64,000 nt of DNA from Streptomyces sp. NBC_00285 (GTDB lineage: Bacteria; Actinomycetota; Actinomycetes; Streptomycetales; Streptomycetaceae): NCBI RefSeq assembly GCF_036174265.1, contig NZ_CP108055.1, positions 62,001 to 126,000 of the forward strand, in the 5' to 3' direction. The notes below the pieces were generated by a model. It was not told the DNA's origin and did not search any database. It saw only the letters and a list, made by a program, of their open reading frames with translations. Position 1 is the stretch's first letter. Every line of letters begins with the position of its first letter. A program made the position numbers and the translations under genes. This document shows, piece by piece, positions 8,653 through 16,742 of this stretch.

Positions 8653-8772
8653 ATGTGGATCGAATGGATGGAGAGCATCCTGGACGACATCCGATGCGCA
8701 CGTCCCGCCACACGCGGAGCTGGACCAGGCGGCCCGTACGCTCGGCGGGCCCCTTCCCGACAGCGGGGCTGA
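8653..8772 (+). CDS. Possible small protein (39 aa)
   Basis: ATG 8653 follows ACGGAGAG with good spacing, and the first 14 residues (MWIEWMESILDDIR) look amphipathic. The remainder is Arg/Gly/Pro-rich and may be non-coding read-through. It could be the N-terminus of a lost gene downstream of the response regulator. Confidence 0.25.
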   Translation: MWIEWMESILDDIRCARPATRGAGPGGPYARRAPSRQRG

Positions 8773-8857
8773 ACCACTACTGAACGTAGCAGTTGTCAAC
8801 GGGATCGCGGATTTGCTAATCCACTGCTGACGAACTGCCTACGCTGCTAACGAAGTC

Positions 8858-8884
8858 GCGGATCCTACACGAGTGTAGGTCCGC
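8858..8884. repeat. Hairpin with one-base bulge
   Basis: GCGGA-T-CCTACAC pairs with GTGTAGG-TCCGC around a GA loop. It lies in the roughly 290-base stretch (8773-9062) where no gene was found. It could be a terminator for the two-component operon or a regulator site. Confidence 0.5.
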
Positions 8885-9062
8885 AATTGGAGTGTCCCAT
8901 TCCGCTGTGACGACCTGCGTGTTCTCGCGTTGTCTCATTCAGTTGGCCCGGCATTCCGTCTCACGATCTTGTCCTTTCCGCTGCCCGCACAGGCCGTGCG
9001 GAGTCGGTGTCAGTGCTGGGGTCGATGATGGACGGCATCTGTCCTGCGAACGAGAGGCCCCC

Positions 9063-9146
9063 GTGAGCGCGACCTACGCCCTGACCGCGATCGAAGAGCA
9101 CGGTGCCCGTCCGGGCCTGGCCGGATTCATCGAGAGCGTGCACTCC
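9063..9146 (+). pseudogene. 5' gene fragment at the flank of the tnpB element
   Basis: GTG 9063, preceded by GAGAGG, opens a frame reading TYALTAIEEHGARPGLAG and FIESVHS, then runs into the IS end. It looks like the amino terminus of a real gene. With a junction at base 10525 it would read in frame into the metallopeptidase at 10531, so the tnpB element may have split one gene. Both the frame and the boundary are uncertain. Confidence 0.35.
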
Positions 9147-9157
9147 TTGACTTCCTC

Positions 9158-9175
9158 CCCCTCGTGAACGAGGGG
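9158..9175. repeat. Right-end hairpin of the tnpB element
   Basis: CCCCTCGT-GA-ACGAGGGG, immediately downstream of tnpB on its coding strand. In this family the 3' end of tnpB and this region also encode the guide (omega) RNA. Confidence 0.75.
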
Positions 9176-9181
9176 AAGTTC

Positions 9182-10384
9182 CTACGGCTCGCGCCGTGGG
9201 GGTTTCTGCTTCATCGCCGACTGCCCCGTCCGGGAGGACTCCCGTTGAGGTCTTACACCAGCTCCCCAGACAGACACCGCCAGCCCGGCGGCCAAAAGAT
9301 TGTTCGCCGCGTTCACGTCCCGGTCATGGACCGCACCGCACTCACACGTCCACACGCGGACGTTCAGCGGCAGCTCCGCCCGGATAGTGCCGCAGACACC
9401 GCACAGTTTCGAGCTGGGGAAGAAACGGTCGACGACCACCAGCTCCCGCCCGTACCAGTCGCTCTTGTACTCCAGCATCGTCCGCAGTTCTCTCCACGAG
9501 GCGTCGGAGATCGCACGGGCGAGCGTGTGGTTCTTGACCATGTTGCGGACGGTGAGGTCCTCGATCACGACCGTTTGGTTCTCACGGACGAGCCGAGTGG
9601 TCAACTTGTGCAGGAAGTCCCGGCGCCGGTCGGCGATCCGGGCATGGACACGGGCAACCTTGCGGCGCGCCTTGGCCCGGTTCGCACCGTCACCCTTGGC
9701 CGTCCGGGACAGTTCCCGCTGGGCTTTGACCAAGCGGGCGCGGTCCTTGCGCTCATGCCGCGGGTTGGTGATCTTCTCCCCGGTGGACAGCGTCAGCAGG
9801 GACGTGATCCCCGCGTCAATACCGACCGTGTTCGTGGTGGCCGGGGCGGGTGTGATGGTGTCGTCGCAGAGCAGCGACACGAACCAGCGCCCCGCCGCGT
9901 CCTGGGACACCGTCACCGTGGACGGCTGCACCCCCTGAGGCAGCGGCCGCGACCACACGATGTCCAGCGGATCCGCCATCTTGGCGAGGGTCAGCCGGCC
10001 TTCACGCAAGCGGAAACCACTGCTGGTGTACTCCGCGCTCCTGCGGGACTTCTTCTTCGACTTGAAGCGCGGGTACTGCGCCTGCTTGCCGAAGAAGCTG
10101 GTGAACGCCACCTGCAGATGGCGCAGTGTCTGCTGGAGCGGAACCGACGACACCTCACCCAGGTAGCCCAGCTCCTCCGTCCGCTTCCACGCGGTGAGCA
10201 TCGCGGAGGTCTGGTTGTAGTTGACCCGCTCCTGCCGCGCCCACGCTTGCGTACGGGCCGCCAGCGCCAGGTTGTAGACCTTCCGCACGCACCCGAAGGT
10301 GCGCGACAGCTCAGCCGCCTGCACATCCGTCGGATAGAAGCGGTACTTGAACGCCCGCTTCACCTGCTTCACGGTCATGCTCAC
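9182..10384 (-). CDS. tnpB: TnpB RNA-guided nuclease / IS605 OrfB
   Basis: 400 residues from GTG 10384; ATG 10378 is also possible. N-terminal HTH region KRAFKYRFYPTDVQ. The RuvC-like catalytic acids are readable: Asp in TVGIDAGIT, Glu in VVIEDLTVRNM and Asp in HDRDVNAANNLL. The zinc ribbon has CxxC pairs in LCGVCG and TCECG. All catalytic and zinc residues are intact, and the length is normal, so it is probably active. TnpB proteins are RNA-guided DNA nucleases that help keep the IS at its locus and are the ancestors of Cas12. The guide RNA should lie at the 3' end (about 9150-9300). Confidence 0.93.
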   Translation of the reverse strand: MSMTVKQVKRAFKYRFYPTDVQAAELSRTFGCVRKVYNLALAARTQAWARQERVNYNQTSAMLTAWKRTEELGYLGEVSSVPLQQTLRHLQVAFTSFFGKQAQYPRFKSKKKSRRSAEYTSSGFRLREGRLTLAKMADPLDIVWSRPLPQGVQPSTVTVSQDAAGRWFVSLLCDDTITPAPATTNTVGIDAGITSLLTLSTGEKITNPRHERKDRARLVKAQRELSRTAKGDGANRAKARRKVARVHARIADRRRDFLHKLTTRLVRENQTVVIEDLTVRNMVKNHTLARAISDASWRELRTMLEYKSDWYGRELVVVDRFFPSSKLCGVCGTIRAELPLNVRVWTCECGAVHDRDVNAANNLLAAGLAVSVWGAGVRPQRESSRTGQSAMKQKPPRREP

Positions 10385-10492
10385 AAGCTAGCGCCACTAC
10401 TGGTTAAGATCAAATCTGCGGGTCAGAGCACTGCGATCCGCCCTGGCGGCGAATCCCAGCTCCCTGCCCTGCTCCGCAGGAGTCCGATTCCT

Positions 10493-10512
10493 CCCCGGCC
10501 TGAAGGCCGGGG
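10493..10512. repeat. Left-end hairpin of the tnpB element
   Basis: CCCCGGCCT-GA-AGGCCGGGG, upstream of tnpB on its coding strand and directly before the GGAGG that serves the gene at 10531. The insertion may therefore supply that gene's ribosome binding site. Confidence 0.75.
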
Positions 10513-10530
10513 TTTCCTCGGAGGTATCCG

Positions 10531-11320
10531 ATGATCAGCGTGGTCGCTGACGAGTTCGACGTTCCGGATTTGGAGCTGACGGTGGTGCTCACCGGCGACA
10601 TCACGGCGTCGATCCGCGCACGCAGCGAGATCGAGAGGGACTTCACCCCCGAGCGGTCCGGTGGCATCGTGAAGGGCAAGACGATCTGTCTGGCCCGTGA
10701 CTTCAGCAAGACGGTCATCGTTCTCGACGCTGGCGACGCGGCGGCCGAAGAGGAGTTGGAGCAGGCGGAACTCCTTCACCTGGTCGTGCACGAGTACGGA
10801 CACGCACTCATCGGCCGGCTTCGTGCAGCAGCCTGTACCCGGCCGCCCAAGACGACCCGTCCCAAGACGCCGGAGGAGGTGGCGGCAATCTGGGCGTACG
10901 AGGCCGCCGACAAGTTCCGGTGCGACCAGTTCTCCAACACGCTCCTGGGCCAGTGCATCACCGTGACGCCGAGTGGCGGCGGTGAGTCCCGGCGGTTCAC
11001 CCTTGCCGATCTCCTCGGCGAGGGCTACCGCGACGCCTTCGCGGGCCTGCTCGATGACGTGCATCCCGGCTGGGCCGACCTGGTCCACGCCTACCAGACA
11101 CATCAGGTCGGCCTGGACGAGATGTACGAAGGTTTGCTCTTCGGTACTGTCGCGATGCTCAAGCTCATTGCGCACGCCGACGCCGTGCAGAAGCCCGAGC
11201 GTCCCGACATTTTTCGTCTGGGAGCACGAGAGCGACAGTCGTCGATGGGTTGCCAACAACCTGCAGGATTACCTCGGCCGTTCGCTTCGAGCGGGCGGCG
11301 GCGACTGGTGCCGGCTGTAG
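10531..11320 (+). pseudogene. HEXXH zinc-metallopeptidase-like protein, frameshifted
   Basis: ATG 10531 is preceded by CGGAGG. The frame encodes LLHLVVHEYGHALIGRL, a canonical HEXXH zinc site (HEYGH) near residue 90, then a helical domain. At 11211-11216 a short T-run interrupts coding sense. Beyond it a different frame reads VWEHESDSRRWVANNLQDYL and ends at 11320 (GGGDWCRL). Removing one T from the run restores one continuous protein. The fold resembles ImmA/IrrE-type or phage-associated peptidases, but I cannot name a family. The tnpB element upstream may have removed or separated its N-terminus. Confidence 0.6.
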
Positions 11321-11419
11321 TGCGGCAGGCCTCCGACATCGGTCAAACCACCGTCGCCCTCCTGCTCGACTGCGGAGCCCCGCGCGGGCCGGGCAGATCA
11401 CCGAATTGCAGGGCGATCT

Positions 11420-11928
11420 CTATGACTCTTCTGTTCCCAGGGCTCGCTGCGCGGCTTGCTGGAAGGCACGGCCTGGCCCGCGTTTTGCCTGCCACGCCTC
11501 CTTGAAGCGCTCCGCGTACTCGGGGAGTTGGCCGTGGCCCTCCCCGCCGAGAACCAGTCCATCCCGGCCATCTCCCAGTCGTACATCGCCACGCGCAGTT
11601 CCTCAGCCGCCTCCGCAGCGGGCACCGGGCCGGCCACAACTACGGCTGCAACCGCGGTGCTGAACTGGACCCACGCCTCATGCACCTCAGCGAAGGAGGC
11701 CCTCCACTGTTCCGGCGTGGACTCCTCGTCCGTTACCAGGTCGGCAACCCGCCACCACGCATTCGACAACAGCTTCGTGCTCGCGATGAGCGCCTCATAC
11801 GCCTCCCGTCGCGCGTCTTCGCGCCGGTACTCCCGCTCAGCACGCAACTGCCGCTGCTGCAGGGCGAAACGCCGTGGCAAAGCCTCGTCGCCCGCCTGGT
11901 GGAGGTGGTGCAGGACGGCCGTCTGCAC
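11420..11928 (-). pseudogene. Helical hypothetical protein with one frameshift
   Basis: GTG 11928 opens a frame reading LQQRQLRAEREYRREDARRE, then an alpha-helical body (WWRVADLVTDEESTPEQWRA and VHEAWVQFSTAV). Near 11562 (EMAGMDW) the good frame changes. The second frame continues GEGHGQLPEYAERFKEAWQA and ends GTEES at 11420. Restoring one G after the Trp codon would repair it. No family recognised; it resembles Streptomyces helical accessory proteins of about 170 residues. Confidence 0.5.
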
Positions 11929-12090
11929 GGGTGCAGCCTGCCGTCACCGTTCCGTCACAGATAGTCGCCGTACGGAACCCTGCCGCTCTCCCGCCCTGTC
12001 TGCACTCACGTACCACCACGACCACGCGTACCGCGGGGCAACAACCGACGACCGAAACCCGCGGACGCGACGACTCAGGGGGACTACAGC

Positions 12091-12660
12091 ATGCGGCACA
12101 GCAACAGCATTCACAGGGCGGCTCTGGCGACGACGGCGCTCACGGCCGTCGCGGCGGCGGTGACCGGCATCCTGCCCGGCACCGCCATGGCGGCGAGCAC
12201 CACCACCTCCACCCCGCCGCCCGCCTGCCCCGCCTCCGCCCTCCAGGTCAGCGCCCGGCAGGCCACCCACCCGCCCGTCGGGACCGGGACCGGAGCGGCG
12301 GTCGTGCAGTTCACCAACGCCTCCCGGAAGACGTGCATCCTGAAGGGCCACCCGACAGTCGCGGGCGCCAGCAACGGCTCCCCCGCCCACAACACCCCGC
12401 TCAAGGTCACCCCCACCGGCAGGGCGGCCACCGTGACGGTCCGACCGCACGGCAAGGCCTGGGTGAAGCTGACCTTCGTCCAGGTCCAGGGGGAGGGCGA
12501 CGGCTACTGCGTATCGGGCAAGACCCCGAAGGCGTATCCGACGATGGTCATCGGGCTGCCGCACTCCGGAAAGCACCAGGTCGCCCTGAACGACGGGGTG
12601 TGGGCCGAGTGCGACAACAAGGTGACCGTCACCCCAGTCTCGGCGGTCAAGCCTTCCTGA
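12091..12660 (+). CDS. Secreted DUF4232-domain protein
   Basis: 189 residues. Signal peptide at residues 1-34 (ALATTALTAVAAAVTG, cleavage after TAMAA), then a Thr/Pro-rich spacer and one DUF4232 domain (residues about 45-185). The domain begins ACPASALQVSARQA and has the family pattern VVQFTNASRKTCILKGHPTV. The four cysteines are suited to disulfides. DUF4232 proteins are common exported or lipoprotein-type proteins in Streptomyces; function unknown. Start supported by AGGGGGA upstream. Convergent with the LodB gene. Confidence 0.85.
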   Translation: MRHSNSIHRAALATTALTAVAAAVTGILPGTAMAASTTTSTPPPACPASALQVSARQATHPPVGTGTGAAVVQFTNASRKTCILKGHPTVAGASNGSPAHNTPLKVTPTGRAATVTVRPHGKAWVKLTFVQVQGEGDGYCVSGKTPKAYPTMVIGLPHSGKHQVALNDGVWAECDNKVTVTPVSAVKPS

Positions 12661-12752
12661 CCCCACCGTCCCCACAAAACGAGCAGCCTGCACGACGATC
12701 GTGACGCCCTGACCTGCACGTTTACGGGACACTGCATACAGAGTCAAGCTCA

Positions 12753-12788
12753 GGCCGGTGCGCCTGAGCAGTCCAGGTCGCACCGGCC
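12753..12788. terminator. Likely bidirectional terminator
   Basis: Arms GGCCGGTGCG (12753-12762) and CGCACCGGCC (12779-12788) with a 16-nt loop, between the convergent DUF4232 and LodB genes. Confidence 0.5.
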
Positions 12789-12795
12789 GAGGCTG

Positions 12796-14079
12796 TCAGG
12801 GCACGTCGGCCAGGCGCCGCGCCCAGAAGGAGCGGTCGGTCCAGCGGGCCTCTTGGGCGTGGATGACACGGTGGCCGCGCAGATATGCGCTCCGTGCGGC
12901 CGCGACCTGGTCCGCGTAGGCGCCGAGGGACGAGTCCGCGCCGTCAGGAACGCCACTCAGGCGGGCGTCGACGGCCAGGCCCGCGCTCAGCCCGGTGTAG
13001 AGGGCGGTCAGCACGCCCTGGGAGGAGAGCGGGTCGAAGGAGACCGCCGCGTCACCGGCGGCGGTCCAGCCGTCTCCGTACACCCGGTCCAGGTGCGCCG
13101 TGTGCGCGGCGGCCCGGCGGGGCGCGGTGGGTGACGTGGGCGGGGGCCCGTCCCGGTGGACCCATCGGGACACGTGGCGGGTAGCCGACATCCGTCGGTG
13201 GAAGTGGCGTGCGGTGTGGGTGGCGGCCGGCAGGTCGGTGTCGGTGAAGTAGGCGACCAGGCGCCCGCCGGAGGGCTGCGGGGCGGTGTACCACCAGCCG
13301 TCCTCGTCGGACTCGACGAGGGAGCGGCGGTCGGTGTCCAGCGGGTCCGCTTCCAGGGGCACGTACAGGGCTGTGAGCCGGTCCCGGACCCGCCGCCGGG
13401 CCCCGCACCGGACCGCTATCGCGGCGGCGCGGCCGGTGGCGTCGATCACCCAGCGGCAGCGCACCGTACGCTCGCCACCGGACGCGGACCCGGACGCGGA
13501 CCCGCCTCCGCCTGCGGACCCGCCCCCGGACCCGGACCCGGAACCGGCCTCGGACCCCGGCCCGGTATCGGACCCGCTCCCGCCCCCGGACCCGGAACCG
13601 CCCCCCGACCCGCTACCGGCAGGGCCCCTGCCGCCGCGCAGGACCAGAGTCCAGCCGCCGTCCGGCGTCCGCGTCGTTTCGCGTACGGCCGTGCCCTCGG
13701 CGACCTCCGCCCCCGCCGCGCGGGAGGCGTCGCGCAGTCGCTGGTCGAACAGCCGTCGGTCGAGGTGCCAGCCATGGCCGTGCGGGTCGTTGATGAAGTC
13801 CACGGCGTGCAGGTCGGCCGAACCCCACGCCGAAAGACTGCCGTAGCAGGGCAGATGGCCGGAGTCGAGAACGCGGTCGGCTATGCCGAGGTCGCCGAGC
13901 AGGACCCGCCCGGCGGGTACGAGCGTCTCGCCGACCTTGGGCGGCCCGGTGCCGGCGTCCGCCAGCAGGACCGTACGGCCCGCCCGGGCAAGCATGAGCG
14001 CGGCGGCGCAGCCGGCCGGGCCGCCGCCCGCCACCACGACGTCGTAGGTGTCCGCGCCGAGAGCGAGGGCGGCGCTCAC
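12796..14079 (-). CDS. LodB-like FAD-dependent maturase for a CTQ quinoprotein
   Basis: 427 residues. FAD-binding motif GGGPAGCAAALMLARAG near residue 17; GDAAVSFDPLSSQG is the second FAD motif of flavin monooxygenases. Family knowledge: LodB/GoxB flavoproteins modify a Trp of the partner oxidase to build its cysteine tryptophylquinone cofactor. The GTG start overlaps the LodA stop by GTGA, so translation is coupled. Oddity: a low-complexity Gly/Ser run of about 50 residues (roughly 150-200) interrupts the fold, absent from typical flavoproteins and encoded by a simple GC-rich repeat. It may be a flexible loop. Confidence 0.8.
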   Translation of the reverse strand: MSAALALGADTYDVVVAGGGPAGCAAALMLARAGRTVLLADAGTGPPKVGETLVPAGRVLLGDLGIADRVLDSGHLPCYGSLSAWGSADLHAVDFINDPHGHGWHLDRRLFDQRLRDASRAAGAEVAEGTAVRETTRTPDGGWTLVLRGGRGPAGSGSGGGSGSGGGSGSDTGPGSEAGSGSGSGGGSAGGGGSASGSASGGERTVRCRWVIDATGRAAAIAVRCGARRRVRDRLTALYVPLEADPLDTDRRSLVESDEDGWWYTAPQPSGGRLVAYFTDTDLPAATHTARHFHRRMSATRHVSRWVHRDGPPPTSPTAPRRAAAHTAHLDRVYGDGWTAAGDAAVSFDPLSSQGVLTALYTGLSAGLAVDARLSGVPDGADSSLGAYADQVAAARSAYLRGHRVIHAQEARWTDRSFWARRLADVP

Positions 14080-16097
14080 CGCGCGTCGCGGAAGGGGTCG
14101 AGTTTCTCGAGGTATCCGGCGGTGATCTCCTCCTCGCGGTAGCCGGTCGCCCTGGCCGCTTCGCCGACCGCCCGCGCCGCCGACTCGGCCTCGACGGCTT
14201 CGGGGGCGAGCATTCCCTCGGGCGAGCGGCCTGCCGCCGCGGCCAACACGTGCGGACCCACCTCGGGCACCTGCACGTTGACGAGGTTCGCCCTGTCCGG
14301 TGCCTGAGCGAGCGGTTGTGCCGGGCGCGACTCCACCAGGATCCGTGCGGGGAACTTCCCGTCGCCCACGGTGTAGTCGCGCACCTCGACGACGCCGAGT
14401 TTGAACCAGTCCTTGATCATCTGGGTGCGCTGCTCGTTCATGGTGCCGCTGAGTCCGCGCAGCCAGGTCGCCCGCCGCTCGAACGCCTCCTCCCGGGCGC
14501 TGTCGTCGCTCCCGGCCGACGGCGTGTTGACCTTCTCGAAGTCCTCCAGCTTGAGCACATGGTTGGGCACCTGCGCAGGCCAGAAGGTCGGCAGGTACGG
14601 GCTGTAGCGGGGCCCCAGGTTGGCCAGCACCTCGTAGCCCGAGCGGCAGCTCGCGGTGTCCGCCTGCCAGGGCGCGGCCATCCAGCGGGTGAGGTCACCG
14701 GGGCCCTGCGCCTGCAGGGGGCCGGTGGCGGAGACCGCCTCGTCCGGAAGCAGGGTGGGCCCGTAGTCGGGTTCCGCGGTGGCGGGGGCGCGGTGCCGGA
14801 TGCGGAAGGGGGCGCTGAACATGCTCGCGTGCCTGATCGGCCAGGTGACCTCGATCCCCGGGTGGAACGCGTCGGCGGCGCAGCCCTCCAGGGCCGCCCG
14901 GTCCAGCAGCCCCGGCTGCTCGGCGACGGGGGCGTCGTCGACCGTGGGGCGCGGCTGGCGCAGGGGTCCGGCCACGAACGCCCCGTCCGCCCAGCGCTGC
15001 AGCATCCAGTCCTGGGTGGGCGACAGCGCCAGGTGCTGCAGCACGGACTTGGGCTTGCTGGCCATGGCGTCGCCGTACAGCCACGGCCACGGCAGCGGGG
15101 ACTTTCCGTCGCGGTTGTAGTCGCGCAAGGAGGCGTACACCTGGCGGCGCAGTTCCCGGGTTCGGTTGGACGGATCGGCGAGCCTCTTGCGCATCGTCGG
15201 GGAGAGGAAGAAGTTGGGGCCGTTCCAGCCGAACTGGGTCGCGAAACCGTGGTTGACCCACTGCAGATCGCAGAACCTGCGGAATATCGGCTCGATGTGA
15301 TCGGTGTACGAGATCTGCTGCGGGCGGGTCAGCGAACCGGCCTGGACGAAGACGTCGAAGAGCAGGTCGTAGAGGGTACGGACGGACTTCACGCCGGGGG
15401 CGTAGTGCGGAGGTCCCACCACGACCCACGCCGGGACGGCAGTCAGATCGTGGCCGTCGATTGTGACCTTCGCTGTCACCGGGCCGTCGGACACGTCGTC
15501 GTACCAGGTGTCGTTGTTGGTGACCCCGGTGATCGGCTTGTTCTTGTAGGAGGCGGAGTTTCCCCGGCCGCCGAGCACCACCAGGCGGCCGTCGGAACGG
15601 GTGGAGATCTCGCCGAGGTACACCGCCTTGTCCATGACTTTGCCGGTGTCGAACTTCTGCGTCTCGGTCTTCGAGCCGCGAACGGTGCGGCTGCCGGGAT
15701 CGTTGACCAGCTTCTTCCTGCCGGCGCCCACGACGTCGGCGTTGCGTCGGCCGTACTGCGCCGCCGTGAGCGTCTTGCCCTCGGGGATGTCCAGCGCCAG
15801 ATGGAACTGGTACCAGGCGGCCTTCTTGTTGGCCAGACGCACCGTCCACTGGATCTCGGTGACACCCTCGCTGCCTGGCTTCAGTTCCCGTACGACCTCC
15901 CCGGCGGCGTTGTAGCCGTACACACGAAATCGTGCGGCCTGCCTCCGTATCGCCCCGGAAGCGTCCTTGTAGGAGCCGGCGCCCGCCGCTTTCTGGTCCG
16001 GTGATTCCGGGCCGATGAAAGGTGCCTCCGCGCTGTTGCCGACCCGCGCGACACCGATAGCGGGGTGGATCTTCACCTGCACGATGTGACTGTCCAT
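14076..16097 (-). CDS. LodA/GoxA-family CTQ-dependent amino-acid oxidase
   Basis: 673 residues from ATG 16097 (GGAGGG upstream). It begins with the family hallmark VKIHPAIGVARVGNS. Later hallmarks are WYQFHLALDIPEG, WVVVGPPHYAPG and FWPAQVPNHVL. Candidate cofactor residues are Cys484 (TASCRSGYE) and Trp506 (PTFWPAQ), by position in the family motifs. Known members are L-lysine epsilon-oxidase and glycine oxidase, which release hydrogen peroxide and can be antibacterial. The substrate cannot be told from sequence. No signal peptide is visible, although family members are often found outside the cell. Paired with the LodB-like gene. Confidence 0.85.
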   Translation of the reverse strand: MDSHIVQVKIHPAIGVARVGNSAEAPFIGPESPDQKAAGAGSYKDASGAIRRQAARFRVYGYNAAGEVVRELKPGSEGVTEIQWTVRLANKKAAWYQFHLALDIPEGKTLTAAQYGRRNADVVGAGRKKLVNDPGSRTVRGSKTETQKFDTGKVMDKAVYLGEISTRSDGRLVVLGGRGNSASYKNKPITGVTNNDTWYDDVSDGPVTAKVTIDGHDLTAVPAWVVVGPPHYAPGVKSVRTLYDLLFDVFVQAGSLTRPQQISYTDHIEPIFRRFCDLQWVNHGFATQFGWNGPNFFLSPTMRKRLADPSNRTRELRRQVYASLRDYNRDGKSPLPWPWLYGDAMASKPKSVLQHLALSPTQDWMLQRWADGAFVAGPLRQPRPTVDDAPVAEQPGLLDRAALEGCAADAFHPGIEVTWPIRHASMFSAPFRIRHRAPATAEPDYGPTLLPDEAVSATGPLQAQGPGDLTRWMAAPWQADTASCRSGYEVLANLGPRYSPYLPTFWPAQVPNHVLKLEDFEKVNTPSAGSDDSAREEAFERRATWLRGLSGTMNEQRTQMIKDWFKLGVVEVRDYTVGDGKFPARILVESRPAQPLAQAPDRANLVNVQVPEVGPHVLAAAAGRSPEGMLAPEAVEAESAARAVGEAARATGYREEEITAGYLEKLDPFRDAR

Positions 16098-16180
16098 CAA
16101 AGAACCCTCCGTTGTGGATTCAACCGGTCGAAGGTATGCGGTCGCACATGAAGAGGGCGCAGGCCAAGCCCGCGTTCCGA

Positions 16181-16586
16181 AGGCGGGGCTCGGGTCAGGG
16201 CCCTGGCCGAGCGTGGACCGTGGGCGCTTGCCTCCGTGTCGCTCGCCTTCTTCCTCGTGTCCCTGGCCATCGGCATCGAAAGCCCGGTAGAGATGAGCTA
16301 CCGCCAAGCGGTGACACCGGACCGGCTGCGCGGACGGATGAACGCGACGATCCGCTCGATGAACTGGGGAATGGTAGCGGTGGGGGCACCACTGGGCGGA
16401 GTACTCGCCGACCAGGTCAGCTATCGCTTCGCCCTGTGGATCGGACTGTCCGGAGCAGTCATCCAGGCACTCGTACTGGCCACTTCACCCACCCGCAGGG
16501 CCCGCACTGCCGACGAACTCCATCCCTCGGCGTCTGACCTGACGCGACCTGGCACAGAAGCAGCCGCCGGGGAAAGTAAGGACTGA
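16181..16586 (+). pseudogene. MFS transporter C-terminal fragment
   Basis: One frame reads ALAERGPWALASVSLAFFLV, then PVEMSYRQAVTPDRLRGRM (a cytoplasmic-loop motif of MFS exporters) and GAPLGGVLADQVSYRFAL, and ends in a charged tail. That is the last three or four helices of a transporter of about 12 helices. The 5' part is missing and the sequence starts abruptly next to the LodA promoter, so a deletion or insertion event fused them. The GTG at 16236 could give a short product, but it would not transport. Confidence 0.65.
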
Positions 16587-16742
16587 GCAGCTCGCGGTCG
16601 CATTTTGTGCGCGGGCCGCCCGCGTGCTGGCGAGTCGGTAATAGTAGGTGTTTTTGAACGTGGCCGAGGACTGAGGCTCCGGAAAAGCGTTCGGGCCTGA
16701 GTAGTAGCTCGCGTAGGGTTCCCCAGTTGCCGAGCTGAAAAG

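Larger units (their letters stand above)
9147..10525 (-). mobile_element. IS200/IS605-type element carrying only tnpB
   Basis: A single tnpB gene is flanked by subterminal hairpins at both sides: 9158-9175 and 10493-10512. Each hairpin is followed on the minus strand by GGAGGAA. The low-coordinate end reads TCAA on the minus strand (9147-9150), like known right-end cleavage sites of this family. There is no inverted repeat or target duplication, as expected. No tnpA is present, so it would need one in trans. The high-coordinate boundary is approximate. Confidence 0.75.

Noticed and set aside
13480..13630. GC-rich simple repeat considered as an intergenic repeat
   Set aside because: It lies inside the open LodB frame and encodes a Gly/Ser run, so it is described there.
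14250..16004. 584-codon open frame on the plus strand
   Set aside because: Antisense to LodA; no motif and no start signal.
16590..16740. Minus-strand phrase ATGEPYASYYSGPNAFPEPQ upstream of the kinase
   Set aside because: Looks protein-like but has no start, no partner domain and runs antisense into the kinase gene; left unassigned.
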